Below, piece by piece: positions 1 through 8,129 of a DNA stretch of 64,000 nucleotides. Positions within the stretch are counted from its first letter, which is position 1, and each line of letters begins with the position of its first letter. The notes beneath the pieces are model-generated. The model was not told the DNA's origin. It did no database searches and saw only the letters and a program-made list of their open reading frames with translations. Position numbers and translations under genes: made by a program. Origin of the DNA: Calditrichota bacterium (GTDB taxonomy: Bacteria; Calditrichota; Calditrichia; Calditrichales; Calditrichaceae); the NCBI GenBank assembly GCA_024278755.1, contig JAJRSO010000002.1:1-64000 (forward strand), in the 5' to 3' direction.

Positions 1-285
1 GCCATAAAGGATTTTAAAAAAATACCCGACTTGGATAAAAAGTCAGCTATAAAAATCCTGCAAAACCAGATACTTGAATTAAATAACAAACAAAAAAAAG
101 AACTCATAAAAATAGCATTGGAATATCCACCAAGAGTCAGAGCTTTTCTCGGAGCGTTAATCGAAGAGATTGATACTAAAACTAATGTAAAAATATTGAA
201 TGAGAGTTTAAATCCGCTGTCGGAATATAATTTAGAAATAACAAAAGACATCTTACCAACGGCAGAAAAATGGAATATTAGATGA
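1..285 (+). CDS. 3' end of AbiEi/DUF6088-like antitoxin (partial)
   Basis: The reading frame is already open at the left edge of the window, so this is the C-terminal end (about 94 residues) of a longer gene. An internal TTG at 31 is only the first possible start inside the window. The segment YPPRVRAFLGALIEEI followed by LPTAEKWNIR resembles the tail of DUF6088/AbiEi-type antitoxins, the partners of AbiEii nucleotidyltransferase toxins. The stop overlaps the ATG of the next gene by four bases (ATGA, 282-285), which is typical of such operons. In the family this protein represses the operon and neutralises the toxin. Here the toxin gene is broken, so the antitoxin may be a relic. The family call rests on the tail and on context only. 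Base composition is clearly more AT-rich than the genes from 1869 on. Confidence 0.5.
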   Translation, partial: AIKDFKKIPDLDKKSAIKILQNQILELNNKQKKELIKIALEYPPRVRAFLGALIEEIDTKTNVKILNESLNPLSEYNLEITKDILPTAEKWNIR

Positions 286-1146
286 AATTACACGAAAATA
301 AAGAACTTTTTAAAGATGCAATAATCGCCACATCACAATTGAAAGGCATAGCCGAAATCTATATTGAAAAAGATTTTCGGAAGATATAGACATTGTGCTA
401 TTAAAACAAGAAAATGAAAGCAGTAATCAACTAAAAAACAAACTCAAAAAGATTACCAAAATTCTTGAAGCTCAAATTCCTGAAATAGAGATTATCGGAA
501 TTACCAACAAAAAAGGAATGATAAGAAAAACAGCACATAATTATCCTAAAGTTTTTGAAGGACTATTTGGAGAAATTCGAGACAATTTAATTATCGAAGC
601 TACTTGGCTCGGAAGTTTCGAACCTTATGAAAAAGGGACAGTCAGTTCTTTAATTTATGAAATGATGATTGAAAAAATCAAGAGAAAACAGCCGATGAAT
701 ACAATCTAAAACCCTTTGAAGTAAATGTATTAAGTACGAAAAGAGCCTTTTGTGAAAAAATAATGAGTTTGGTTCGTTTTTCTCACACACAAAATTCAAT
801 CGTAGATCTGAACAATAAAATCAGACATATATACGACCTTAATCAGTTACTACAAAATAAAGAGATATACGATTTCTTTAACTCAAAAGAGTTTGATAAT
901 TTATTACTTACCGTAGCAAACGATGATAAATTGAGTTTTCAAACCGGAACTGAATGGTTAAAAATTCACCCGACAGAAGCGATGATATTTAAAAAAATTG
1001 ATGATACTTGGGATAAGCTCAAAACAACTTATTCTTCAACATTTAGAAAATTAGTTTACGGAGACCTACCAAAGGAAACGGAGATAAAGGAAACGCTAAA
1101 AATCATAAACAATAGAATGAAAAAAATGAAATGGGAAATAAAATAA
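282..1146 (+). pseudogene. decayed AbiEii-type nucleotidyltransferase toxin
   Basis: Three frames together spell one AbiEii/AbiGii-like protein. Frame 1 starts at ATG 282 and gives an N-terminus ending IYIEKDF. It then jumps near 375 to a second frame starting FSEDIDIVLL, and near 671-677 to a third frame running to the stop at 1146 (ADEYNLKPFEVNVL then RAFCEKIMSLVRFSH). At the first junction the family normally has about 35 more residues including the FKGGTSLSK nucleotide-binding motif, so an internal deletion has removed a catalytic motif. At the second junction the run in GAAAAAATC has six A; seven would restore the frame. Intact relatives are about 300 residues and block growth by nucleotidyl transfer. 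This copy should be inactive. It is coupled by ATGA to the antitoxin-like gene upstream. Confidence 0.8.
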
Positions 1147-1280
1147 CGAACGCAGAACACAGTATATACGCTATGGCGGTTAAGTGCTTATAAGCAAACT
1201 AATTGCATAAAACAAAAGTTCGTGATTTTTCATTAACTTTGTGCAATAAAAACCGCCACATTGCATATACAAAACCGTTA
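1144..1280. repeat. attC-like imperfect inverted repeat
   Basis: The element begins at the stop codon of the toxin relic. Outer boxes TAACG (1144-1148) and CGTTA (1276-1280) flank a 20-bp stem, 1162-1181 against 1251-1270, with 16 of 20 positions paired, including an unbroken GGCGGTT/AACCGCC block. The centre is an AT-rich spacer of about 70 bp. Position just after a cassette-like gene, the imperfect long palindrome and the terminal GTTAAAA resemble integron attC sites. The core does not match the GTTRRRY consensus fully, and similar palindromes also occur as dispersed repeats in Bacteroidota. No integrase is visible in the window. Confidence 0.4.
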
Positions 1281-1868
1281 AAACACATTCCGCTAAAGCG
1301 GAACTTTGTTTCTTCGTCCCGCCAGACGGGACTCTCGAACCAAAGTAAATGTGTTTGAACGAAGGCGCTAAACCAAATTGCTTATGATATCAAAAAAAAA
1401 ACCGCTTTAACGGGGGTATCGAGCCAAAACGTGGTTGAACATTTGCTAAACGCAATTTGGTCCCACATATACGGGCTCCCAGTCTTTTTGAGTAATCTTA
1501 AAAATCCTTCGCCCCTTTATGTGGAACTCCGTTTAGCGCCTTCGTTGTGCCGCATCAAAAGAAAGATTTCAGAAAAAAAACTAACTTTGTAACAGTAATG
1601 AAATGTAGCAATACAATTACGCTAACGACAGCATAGCGGGGGCCGTTGTGCGGAAAGATCGCGTCTATCATCGGCATTAAGTCTAATGTGCGCTGCGTCT
1701 GGTTTTTTGCAAGGTAGTAGTTTCTCGAGCGTGCCTGCGCAGCTCAATTGCAAACTGTTTTTTTGGGTTCAAATATGGAATAGCAAAAGGGCTTAATATG
1801 CCATTTTGAAAAACTCCCATCTGTGTATAAATTTAAAGTATTCTGAAACTACAAGCCAAAGGTACACA
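1281..1868. repeat. non-coding accessory DNA with inverted repeats
   Basis: No convincing gene was found. The stretch holds a palindrome TTCCGCTAAAGCGGAA (about 1288-1303), a short hairpin TCCCGCCAGACGGGA (about 1318-1332), and a perfect 16-bp inverted repeat AACGAAGGCGCTAAAC at 1358-1373 pairing with 1531-1546, with about 157 bp between the arms. The density of hairpins and the low GC content mark it as part of the accessory patch at 1-1146. Composition shifts to the window's normal value just before gmhA. Confidence 0.6.
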
Positions 1869-2453
1869 ATGAAAGAAATAGTAAACGCTGCTTTAAATGT
1901 GCATAAAGATGTCCTTGAAAAAGTAATGGAAACGCTGCAGGACGATATTCGGTCCGCTTGCCAAATGGCTGTGTCCGTGTTACAATCGGGCGGGAAAATC
2001 ATGTTCTGCGGTAACGGGGGCAGCGCGGCCGACGCCCAGCATCTCGCAGCCGAAATCAGCGGCCGGTTTGAAACCGAGCGGCGGGGACTCCCGGCGTTGG
2101 CCCTAACAACCGATTCTTCGGTTATGACGGCTGTCAGTAACGATTATGGATATGAACATGTGTTCAGGCGCCAGGTGGAGGCGCTGGCAAATTCCGGTGA
2201 CCTGCTGGTGGGAATTTCCACTTCCGGCAACAGCGCAAGCGTTATGGCCGCTTTCGAAGAAGCGCGAAAAACGGGATGTAAAACAATCGGTCTCAGTGGA
2301 AAGAACGGCGGAGCGTTTTCCGGAAAATGTGATTTGAATATAGTGGTGCCGTCGCCCTCGACCGCCCGCATCCAGGAGATGCATATTTTAATCGGCCATA
2401 TCATTTGTAAAGCGGTTGACACAGCATTTGAAGAAACACCAAAGGGGGAGTAA
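1869..2453 (+). CDS. gmhA: phosphoheptose isomerase GmhA
   Basis: This 194-residue SIS-domain protein converts sedoheptulose 7-phosphate to D-glycero-D-manno-heptose 7-phosphate, the first step of ADP-heptose synthesis for the LPS core. The signature GGKIMFCGNGGSAADAQHLA near residue 45-65, FETERRGLPALALTTD and the later GISTSGNS phosphosugar motif are present, and QEMHILIGHIIC supplies the metal and catalytic side chains of the family. The reading frame stays open upstream, but ATG 1869 fits the family start and has AAAGG about seven bases before it. A GTG-started hydrolase follows one base after the stop, so the two are probably co-transcribed. Together with lptD in this window it supports an LPS-bearing outer membrane. 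Confidence 0.93.
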   Translation: MKEIVNAALNVHKDVLEKVMETLQDDIRSACQMAVSVLQSGGKIMFCGNGGSAADAQHLAAEISGRFETERRGLPALALTTDSSVMTAVSNDYGYEHVFRRQVEALANSGDLLVGISTSGNSASVMAAFEEARKTGCKTIGLSGKNGGAFSGKCDLNIVVPSPSTARIQEMHILIGHIICKAVDTAFEETPKGE

Positions 2454-2454
2454 C

Positions 2455-3231
2455 GTGAAAAGGAAACCGGTACGTCCGTATTCGATAGTACTGTTTTTTA
2501 CGGTTCTGCTGATTTTGCAATCGGGCACAGCCCATGCGGCAGAAAAGAAAACCATTACATTCTCGTCGACGGACAGTCTTTTGGTTACGGCCGATTTATA
2601 TGCGCCCAATCCGCAGGAAGCGCCGTTTATCATTCTGTTCCACCAGGCGGGCTGGAGCCGCGGCGAATATCTGGAAACGGCGCCAAAACTGAATGCGCTT
2701 GGTTTTAACTGTCTTGCCGTGGATCAGCGCAGCGGGGGAGAAATAAACGGAGTTGTAAATGCAACAAAGACCCGGGCGGCGGAGGCGGGGCTGCCCACAA
2801 CATATCTTGATGCGCTACCCGATATGAAAGCGGCCATCGATTATATCAAAATAAACTATCCGCACAGTAAATTAATTTTATGGGGGAGTTCCTATTCTGC
2901 CGCCCTGGTTATAAAAATAGCCGGGGATCATCCTGTCTTTGTCGACGGCGTTCTGGCCTTTTCACCGGGAGAATATTTTAAGCGTTTTGGCGTTGGTGAT
3001 CATTTTATCGGTCAATCGGCTGCGTTTATAAAATGTCCCCTGTTTATTACGTCCAAAAGAAAAGAAGCCTCCGGCTGGAAGAAAATATATGCGGCGGTTC
3101 CCGGCCACCGGAAGCAGTTTTTTATTCCGCAGACGGAGGGGAATCACGGTTCCCGCGCTCTGTGGAGCAAATTTTCGGACAGCGGGGATTACTGGAAGGC
3201 CGTGGAGAGTTTTTTGAAACAGTACCGCTAA
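2455..3231 (+). CDS. exported alpha/beta hydrolase
   Basis: The protein has 258 residues and an N-terminal signal peptide (hydrophobic SIVLFFTVLLILQ, then GTAHAA-E). A GTG start at 2455 is chosen because GGGGGAG ends four bases before it and it follows the gmhA stop by one base. The fold shows the oxyanion-side segment LFHQAGWSRGEY, a nucleophile elbow WGSSYSAAL with Ser in a G-x-S-x-S context rather than the classic G-x-S-x-G, and a late EGNHGSRAL that would supply the catalytic His. This resembles the dienelactone-hydrolase/peptidase S9-like superfamily. Substrate is unknown. It should act in the periplasm or on the surface, and the link to gmhA may be positional only. Confidence 0.75.
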   Translation: MKRKPVRPYSIVLFFTVLLILQSGTAHAAEKKTITFSSTDSLLVTADLYAPNPQEAPFIILFHQAGWSRGEYLETAPKLNALGFNCLAVDQRSGGEINGVVNATKTRAAEAGLPTTYLDALPDMKAAIDYIKINYPHSKLILWGSSYSAALVIKIAGDHPVFVDGVLAFSPGEYFKRFGVGDHFIGQSAAFIKCPLFITSKRKEASGWKKIYAAVPGHRKQFFIPQTEGNHGSRALWSKFSDSGDYWKAVESFLKQYR

Positions 3232-3240
3232 TGCGGCTTA

Positions 3241-3897
3241 TTACATCCCGCTGTGCCGGCTTATTTTTCCGCTTACCATATACATCACATCTTCGGCAAT
3301 ATTAGTGGCGTGATCAGCAATGCGTTCCAGATGCCGGGAAAGACCCAGCTGAAACAAATAGAATTCAATATGCCCACTGTCTTGTGCGATTTTATCACGC
3401 ACATAGCCAAACATTTCTTTGTGCAGAGCATCTACCTCTTCGTCGGCTGCGCATACTTCCTGCGCCAGTTCGACATTCATATCGATTAAAGAGGTTAATA
3501 CGTCGCGCACCATTTTTTCGGCCAGGTCGGCCATTTTAAAAATACGTCCGGATAAATTTACCGTCCGGAATTTTACAACCGAAGGGATACGATGGGCAAT
3601 ATTGGCGGTCAAATCACCGATGCGTTCCAGGTCGCTGTTTAGTTTTATAACCGCAATAATAAAGCGTAAATCGATGGCCACCGGTTGGTGCAGGGCTAAA
3701 ATTTTTAGCGCTTCTTCTTCCACATCAATTTCCATCTGGTCAATTTTAGCATCGTCTTTATAAACTTCGTCGGCCAGATCGGCGTCGCTCTCTTTAAGGG
3801 CGCGAAGCGCTTTTTTTAAGCTGTCTTCCACAAAAGCGGCTTCGTTTAAAATCATTTTTTTAAGTTTATCAACTTCGCGCTGAAAATGTAAGGTCAT
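3241..3897 (-). CDS. phoU: phosphate transport regulator PhoU
   Basis: The 218-residue protein is made of two PhoU three-helix repeats. The metal-binding/consensus segments are visible as the MEIDVEEEALKIL type motif in the first repeat and VCAADEEVDALHKEMF in the second, with ERIGDLTANIAHR and ERIADHATNIAEDV closing each repeat. PhoU links the Pst transporter to the PhoR kinase and keeps PhoR in its phosphatase state when phosphate is plentiful. It is the last gene of the minus-strand pst cluster, about 160 bp downstream of pstB. The gap contains a dispersed repeat and no clear promoter. Confidence 0.95.
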   Translation of the reverse strand: MTLHFQREVDKLKKMILNEAAFVEDSLKKALRALKESDADLADEVYKDDAKIDQMEIDVEEEALKILALHQPVAIDLRFIIAVIKLNSDLERIGDLTANIAHRIPSVVKFRTVNLSGRIFKMADLAEKMVRDVLTSLIDMNVELAQEVCAADEEVDALHKEMFGYVRDKIAQDSGHIEFYLFQLGLSRHLERIADHATNIAEDVMYMVSGKISRHSGM

Positions 3898-3929
3898 AAC
3901 GGTGTCCTGATAATTAATTTATTTTACGA

Positions 3930-4058
3930 TATATAAATTACAAGTAACAAACCCCTAATCTCAAACAATCGACAAACGTTAGGATACAAAATATTTGACA
4001 TCGGTATCGGAATTTGTTTGTTATTTGGCGATTGTTTTTTGGAGATTTTCAAAGGAAT
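3930..4058. repeat. dispersed intergenic repeat between pstB and phoU
   Basis: Two half-complementary arms surround the middle of this gap. One includes CTCAAACAATCGACAAA (about 3960-3976) and the other TTTGTTATTTGGCGATTG (about 4016-4033). A very similar string, TTTGTTATTTGGCGCTTG, occurs at about 27645-27665 in another intergenic gap. Both copies are non-coding, so this looks like a dispersed palindromic repeat and not a site specific to phoU. Confidence 0.45.
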
Positions 4059-4835
4059 TTACCCAAATCTTCCTGTAATGTAATTTTCGGTCTGCTCCTT
4101 TTGCGGCCGGGTGAACAGCTCTTTTGTTTTGCCTGTTTCCACAATATGGCCTTCAAAAAAGAAAGCGGTGGTATCGGAAATGCGCGCCGCCTGCTGCATA
4201 TTGTGGGTTACAATTACGATTGTATATTTCCCTTTTAAGGTTTCAATCAAATCTTCAATTTTCGCGGTAGCCACCGGATCGATGGCCGAAGTGGGCTCGT
4301 CCATTAAGATAATTTCCGGTTCTACGGCCAGAGCGCGGGCAATACACAAACGCTGCTGCTGACCGCCGGAAAGCGCGCTGCCCGGTTTGTCTAATTTGTC
4401 TTTAACTTCATCCCATAGCGCCGCCTGCTGCAAAGCTGTTTCGATACGGCCGGCCATTTCGGATTTATTACATTTGTAGTGTAGTTTAAGGCCGTATGCT
4501 ACATTATCGTGAACGCTCATGGGGAAAGGCGTCGGTTTCTGGAAAATCATGCCCACTTTTTTACGTAGCTCAATTAAATCCTGATTTCCGGAAAGAATGT
4601 TTTCTTCATCGATTAAAACATCTCCTTCGGCCTTTTGGTCACGGTACAGTTCAAATATGCGGTTGTACACACGCAAATGAGTGGATTTCCCGCAGCCGGA
4701 AGGACCGATAATGGCGGTAACTTTTTTAGGCTCGATTTCGATGGTATTGTTAAACAGCGCCTGTTGGTCACCGTAAAAAAAATTAAGATTCCGGACGCTA
4801 ATCCGGCCTTTTTTGTTGTTTTGCTCACTTGTCAT
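4059..4835 (-). CDS. pstB: phosphate ABC transporter ATP-binding protein PstB
   Basis: This is a 258-residue ABC ATPase. Walker A is GPSGCGKST, the Q-loop lies in [11 protein letters not shown], the ABC signature is [16 protein letters not shown], Walker B is [12 protein letters not shown] and the switch His is in [13 protein letters not shown]. It drives phosphate import through PstC and PstA. ATG at 4835 (MTSEQNN) is chosen; the frame can be read ten codons further only to a TTG at 4865 without support. It is separated from pstA by about 150 bp that holds short repeats, so transcription may continue from the upstream pst genes. Confidence 0.96.
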   Translation of the reverse strand: MTSEQNNKKGRISVRNLNFFYGDQQALFNNTIEIEPKKVTAIIGPSGCGKSTHLRVYNRIFELYRDQKAEGDVLIDEENILSGNQDLIELRKKVGMIFQKPTPFPMSVHDNVAYGLKLHYKCNKSEMAGRIETALQQAALWDEVKDKLDKPGSALSGGQQQRLCIARALAVEPEIILMDEPTSAIDPVATAKIEDLIETLKGKYTIVIVTHNMQQAARISDTTAFFFEGHIVETGKTKELFTRPQKEQTENYITGRFG

Positions 4836-4880
4836 AATTGTATTCTTTTTTATATTGCAATTCAAAAAACCAAATTTATT

Positions 4881-4988
4881 CCTAATTCCTAATTCCTAAT
4901 TCTCAATCCTACCCTTCGACAAGCGCAGGGTACGTTTTTTTGTGACGGACCTTCCCCTCGGCAAGCTTAGGATATGTTTTTCGGAGCG
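4881..4988. repeat. short tandem and hairpin repeats between pstA and pstB
   Basis: Three perfect copies of the heptamer CCTAATT lie at 4881-4901. They are followed by ACCCTTCGACAAGCGCAGGGT (about 4910-4931), a small hairpin with ACCCT/AGGGT arms, and a second related string CCCTCGGCAAGCTTAGG. Such CTTCGACAAGC-type strings are common dispersed intergenic repeats in Bacteroidota-like genomes. No gene or clear promoter is visible. Confidence 0.5.
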
Positions 4989-5834
4989 TTATTTTTTCAC
5001 TCTCAATAGTATGAATCGTGTAAACAGCGTTACCGACAAAACGCCAATGGAAATGAGCAGCGAGGCGCCCCAGGCCATCTGTTGCCAGTCTTCATAAGGC
5101 GACATGGCATAGTTAAAAATAGTGACCGTCAAATTAGCGGTGGATTCGTTTAGTCCGCTAAACCAATAGGGACTGTTTAGAGCCGTGAATAAAAGCGGCG
5201 CGGTTTCCCCGCTGATACGCGCCACGGCCAACAGTACGCCGGTAATCAATCCGGATTTAGCCGCCCGAAAAATGACATGTATGGTGGTTTTCCATCTTGG
5301 CGTCCCCATAGCCAGCGCCGCTTCTCTTAGCGCGTTGGGAACAAGCTGTAGCATGTCTTCGGTAGTACGTCCGATTACCGGCAGCATCATAATGGCCAGG
5401 GCAACCGCTCCGGCCCAGGCCGAAAAATGGCCGCTGGGAACAACCAGCAACGTGTATACAAAAATACCGATAATTATGGATGGCGTACCCATCAAAATAT
5501 TATTAAAAAAGCGTACCAATTCCGCAAATTTTGAATGTTGTCCGAATTCGCTGAGATAAATACCCGTGACCAGGCCCACCGGAACTCCGATAAAGGCGGC
5601 TAAAAGGGTAATGAGCAATGTGCCGGAAATGGCATTGGCCAGTCCGCCGCCTTCCATCCCGGGCGGTGTGGGGAGCTGCGTAAAAAAGTGCCAGTTAAAC
5701 GCGGCAATCCCCCGGCTGAAAACGGTGTATAAAATCCACCCGAGTATAAACAAACCCAGTGCAGATGCCAGAATAGCGGCGCCCGAAATGAGTGTATTGG
5801 TTAGTCTTCGGTAATGAGACGAACGCTTTTTCAT
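4989..5834 (-). CDS. pstA: phosphate ABC transporter permease PstA
   Basis: The 281-residue inner-membrane permease has about six membrane segments, beginning with LISGAAILASALGLFILGWIL. The binding-protein-dependent transport loop is seen in LREAALAMGTPRWKTTIHVIFRAAKSG, the EAA motif that contacts PstB. The start is ATG 5834, because this ATG overlaps the pstC stop by four bases (ATGA on the minus strand, 5831-5834); a longer reading (MASQSKK) would run into pstC. The coupling predicts translation together with pstC. Confidence 0.95.
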   Translation of the reverse strand: MKKRSSHYRRLTNTLISGAAILASALGLFILGWILYTVFSRGIAAFNWHFFTQLPTPPGMEGGGLANAISGTLLITLLAAFIGVPVGLVTGIYLSEFGQHSKFAELVRFFNNILMGTPSIIIGIFVYTLLVVPSGHFSAWAGAVALAIMMLPVIGRTTEDMLQLVPNALREAALAMGTPRWKTTIHVIFRAAKSGLITGVLLAVARISGETAPLLFTALNSPYWFSGLNESTANLTVTIFNYAMSPYEDWQQMAWGASLLISIGVLSVTLFTRFILLRVKK

Positions 5835-6769
5835 TGCGCTCCCATTGATTTTTTTACTTTGCGAAGCCATAACTGCGAAATCACCTGAATGATGAAGGTG
5901 ATGGCAAACAGTACCAGGCCTAATTCAATTAGTACGCTTAAATATAACGGTTCCGATGCTTCCGTGAACTCATTGGCCAGCGTTGCGGTAATGCTGTTGG
6001 CCGGGGCAAAGAGGGAAGCGGAAATACGGTGTGCATTACCAATAACAAAGGTTACGGCCATAGTTTCGCCGATGGCTCTTCCCAGTCCCAGAAAGGCAGC
6101 GCCGATAATACCCTGGATGCCATAACGAATGGTTACTTTTTGTGTGACCTCCCAGGTGGTGGAGCCCATGCCGTACGCGGATTCTTTAACTACGGAAGGT
6201 ACCATGGAAAAAACATCGCGCACCACGGCGGTAATAAAAGGTAAAATCATAAAGGCCAGGATAATACCGGCCGTTAGCATTCCAATACCGATGGGCGGAC
6301 CGTCGAAGAGCCCTGAATTTCCAAAGGAGGATTTAAGGAACGGCTGAATGTAACCGGCCATAAACGGTGCAAACACAAACAACCCCCACATACCGTAAAT
6401 GATGCTGGGTACAGCCGCCAACAACTCGATGCCGACGCTAATCCATTTACTAAAAACAGGATTGCTTAACTCGACGAGGAACAATGCAATTAAAATACTT
6501 AAGGGCACGGCTAACAACATCGCAATGAAGGTGGAAAGAAGCGTTCCGTAAATACTGCCGGCCGCGCCAAATTCCTGGCGAATCGGATCCCACACGTTGG
6601 TAATTAAAAACTTAAACCCGAATGTTTTAATGGACAGGGTTGCGCTCATTACCAACTGAATAAATAGCGCGGCCATAATCGCCAGAACAATTCCGGCGCC
6701 AACGATGGTTATGGTTTTAAAAACCGTATCGACAGGGTTTTGTGTGCTTGTTTCCTTAAAAAAGGTCAT
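5831..6769 (-). CDS. pstC: phosphate ABC transporter permease PstC
   Basis: The 312-residue membrane permease partners PstA. Membrane segments include ITIVGAGIVLAIMAALFIQLV and IGMLTAGIILAFMILPFIT. The EAA loop is VVKESAYGMGSTTWEVTQKVTIRYGI, and RAIGETMAVTFVIGN is typical of PstC. It lies 194 bp downstream of pstS and overlaps pstA by four bases. Confidence 0.95.
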   Translation of the reverse strand: MTFFKETSTQNPVDTVFKTITIVGAGIVLAIMAALFIQLVMSATLSIKTFGFKFLITNVWDPIRQEFGAAGSIYGTLLSTFIAMLLAVPLSILIALFLVELSNPVFSKWISVGIELLAAVPSIIYGMWGLFVFAPFMAGYIQPFLKSSFGNSGLFDGPPIGIGMLTAGIILAFMILPFITAVVRDVFSMVPSVVKESAYGMGSTTWEVTQKVTIRYGIQGIIGAAFLGLGRAIGETMAVTFVIGNAHRISASLFAPANSITATLANEFTEASEPLYLSVLIELGLVLFAITFIIQVISQLWLRKVKKSMGAQ

Positions 6770-6963
6770 GTTATCTCTATTGTTTTGTGATTCCCGCGCA
6801 TTAGCCTAAAAGACAACAGCCTGGCTTTCCCCCCTTAAAAAGGCGGACTGAGGGGGGTGTTCCCATATGCAAAATTTAAAAATGAACAAAATTTTGATAT
6901 TTTATGGGATTTTTACAACCCCTTAATCCCCTTTTCTAAGGGGAAATCAGCTTACTCTTGCAG
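6770..6963 (-). repeat. pstS-pstC spacer with C/G-rich hairpins
   Basis: The gap contains a CCCCCCTT...GGGGGG inverted pair (about 6829-6860) and the hairpin CCCCTTTTCTAAGGGG (about 6929-6944) close to the pstS stop. A hairpin here could stabilise the pstS mRNA end and lower expression of the permease genes relative to the binding protein, which is a common arrangement in pst operons. That role is an inference; only the hairpins are seen. Confidence 0.4.
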
Positions 6964-8034
6964 TTATTCCCAAACAGCCGAACCGCCTGCTTTAATTTCA
7001 TTTTTCCAACTGTTTTCAACCATTTTTACTAGCGATTCTGGCATGGGAACATAGTGCAGTTTAACTGCTAAATCCTGACCGTGTTTATAACTCCAGTCAA
7101 AAAAGGAAAGCGCCTGCCGGGCTATTTGGACGTCTGTTTGTTTTTTGTACATCAGGATAAACGAGGCGCCGGTAATGGGCCAGGATTGTTGGCCGGGCTG
7201 GTTCGTGAGCACCAGGTAGTACCCGGGGGCGTTTTCCCAGTCGGCGTTAGCCGCGGCAGCCTGAAACGATTCGATGGTCGGAGCAACAAAGTTGCCGGCC
7301 CTATTTTGTAGCAGGACATAGTTCATTTTATTTTGCAGGGCGTAAGCATATTCCACATAACCGATACCGCCGTTGATTTTTTTTACAAATACGGCAACGC
7401 CTTCATTCCCTTTACCGGCAACGGCATTGGTTTTCGGCCAGGCCGGGGCTTTTCCAAAGCCGACTTTTTCTTTCCATTCGGGCGAAATTTTTGCCAGGTA
7501 GTTGGTAAAAATCCAGGTGGTGCCGGAACCATCCGCACGGTGCACCGATGTAATATCAAGGTTCGGTAAGTTCAAATCCGGATTAGTGGATTTAATGGCC
7601 GCGTCGTTCCACTTGGTAATTTTACCAAGATAAATATCCGTCAGATTTTGAGCGGTTAGTTTTAGTTTGCCGGTTTCGATACCTTCCAGATTGACAACCG
7701 GAACCACGCCGCCGATGACCATCGGGAACTGCATTAGACCAAATTTCTCTAGTTCTTCCGCTTTCATCGGTGCGTCGGAAGCGCCAAAGTCGACGGTTCT
7801 TGCTTTAATCTGGGCAATGCCGCCTCCCGATCCGATAGACTGGTAATTAAGTTTTATCCGAGTCAGTTTTTCATATTTATGCGCCCACTGCCCGTAAATA
7901 GGGTAGGGAAAAGTGGCGCCTGCCCCGTTGATGGTTACGGACTTAGAGGCGCTTTCCTCCGATGAACAGGCCGTGATTGTGAACGTGAGTATAAAGGCAA
8001 GCAGCAGGGTTTTTAAAATAGATTGTGTTTTCAT
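6964..8034 (-). CDS. pstS: phosphate-binding lipoprotein PstS
   Basis: The 356-residue protein starts with a lipoprotein signal ending TFTITAC, with the lipobox Cys near residue 23. Phosphate-binding elements are seen as NGAGATFPYPIYGQW, YQSIGSGGGI, FGASDAPM and HRADGSGTTWIFTNYL. It binds phosphate in the periplasm and hands it to PstCA. Three 11-bp-spaced TTAACA-like hexamers lie 55-82 bases before the ATG, a candidate PhoB operator. The start is preceded by AAAAGGAAAAACCAA. Confidence 0.96.
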   Translation of the reverse strand: MKTQSILKTLLLAFILTFTITACSSEESASKSVTINGAGATFPYPIYGQWAHKYEKLTRIKLNYQSIGSGGGIAQIKARTVDFGASDAPMKAEELEKFGLMQFPMVIGGVVPVVNLEGIETGKLKLTAQNLTDIYLGKITKWNDAAIKSTNPDLNLPNLDITSVHRADGSGTTWIFTNYLAKISPEWKEKVGFGKAPAWPKTNAVAGKGNEGVAVFVKKINGGIGYVEYAYALQNKMNYVLLQNRAGNFVAPTIESFQAAAANADWENAPGYYLVLTNQPGQQSWPITGASFILMYKKQTDVQIARQALSFFDWSYKHGQDLAVKLHYVPMPESLVKMVENSWKNEIKAGGSAVWE

Positions 8035-8088
8035 TTGGTTTTTCCTTTTTATTAGTAATTATTTTCAGATCATAATTAAATGAATAAA

Positions 8089-8116
8089 TGTTAAGATTGT
8101 GTTAGGGTTTGGTTAG
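8089..8116 (-). promoter_or_regulatory. candidate Pho box upstream of pstS (three half-sites)
   Basis: Read on the minus strand, the hexamers CTAACC (8111-8116), CTAACA (8100-8105) and TTAACA (8089-8094) are spaced exactly 11 bp apart. PhoB/PhoP-family regulators bind direct repeats with an 11-bp period (Bacillus PhoP boxes are TTAACA-like). The site ends 55 bases before the pstS ATG and sits in the 95-bp gap after the porin gene. Confidence 0.65.
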
Positions 8117-8129
8117 AAGAGTGTTTTAT

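Noticed and set aside
1310-1345. tRNA-like T-arm string (complement of CTCGAACC)
   Set aside because: No cloverleaf can be built around it; it is part of a hairpin-rich repeat.
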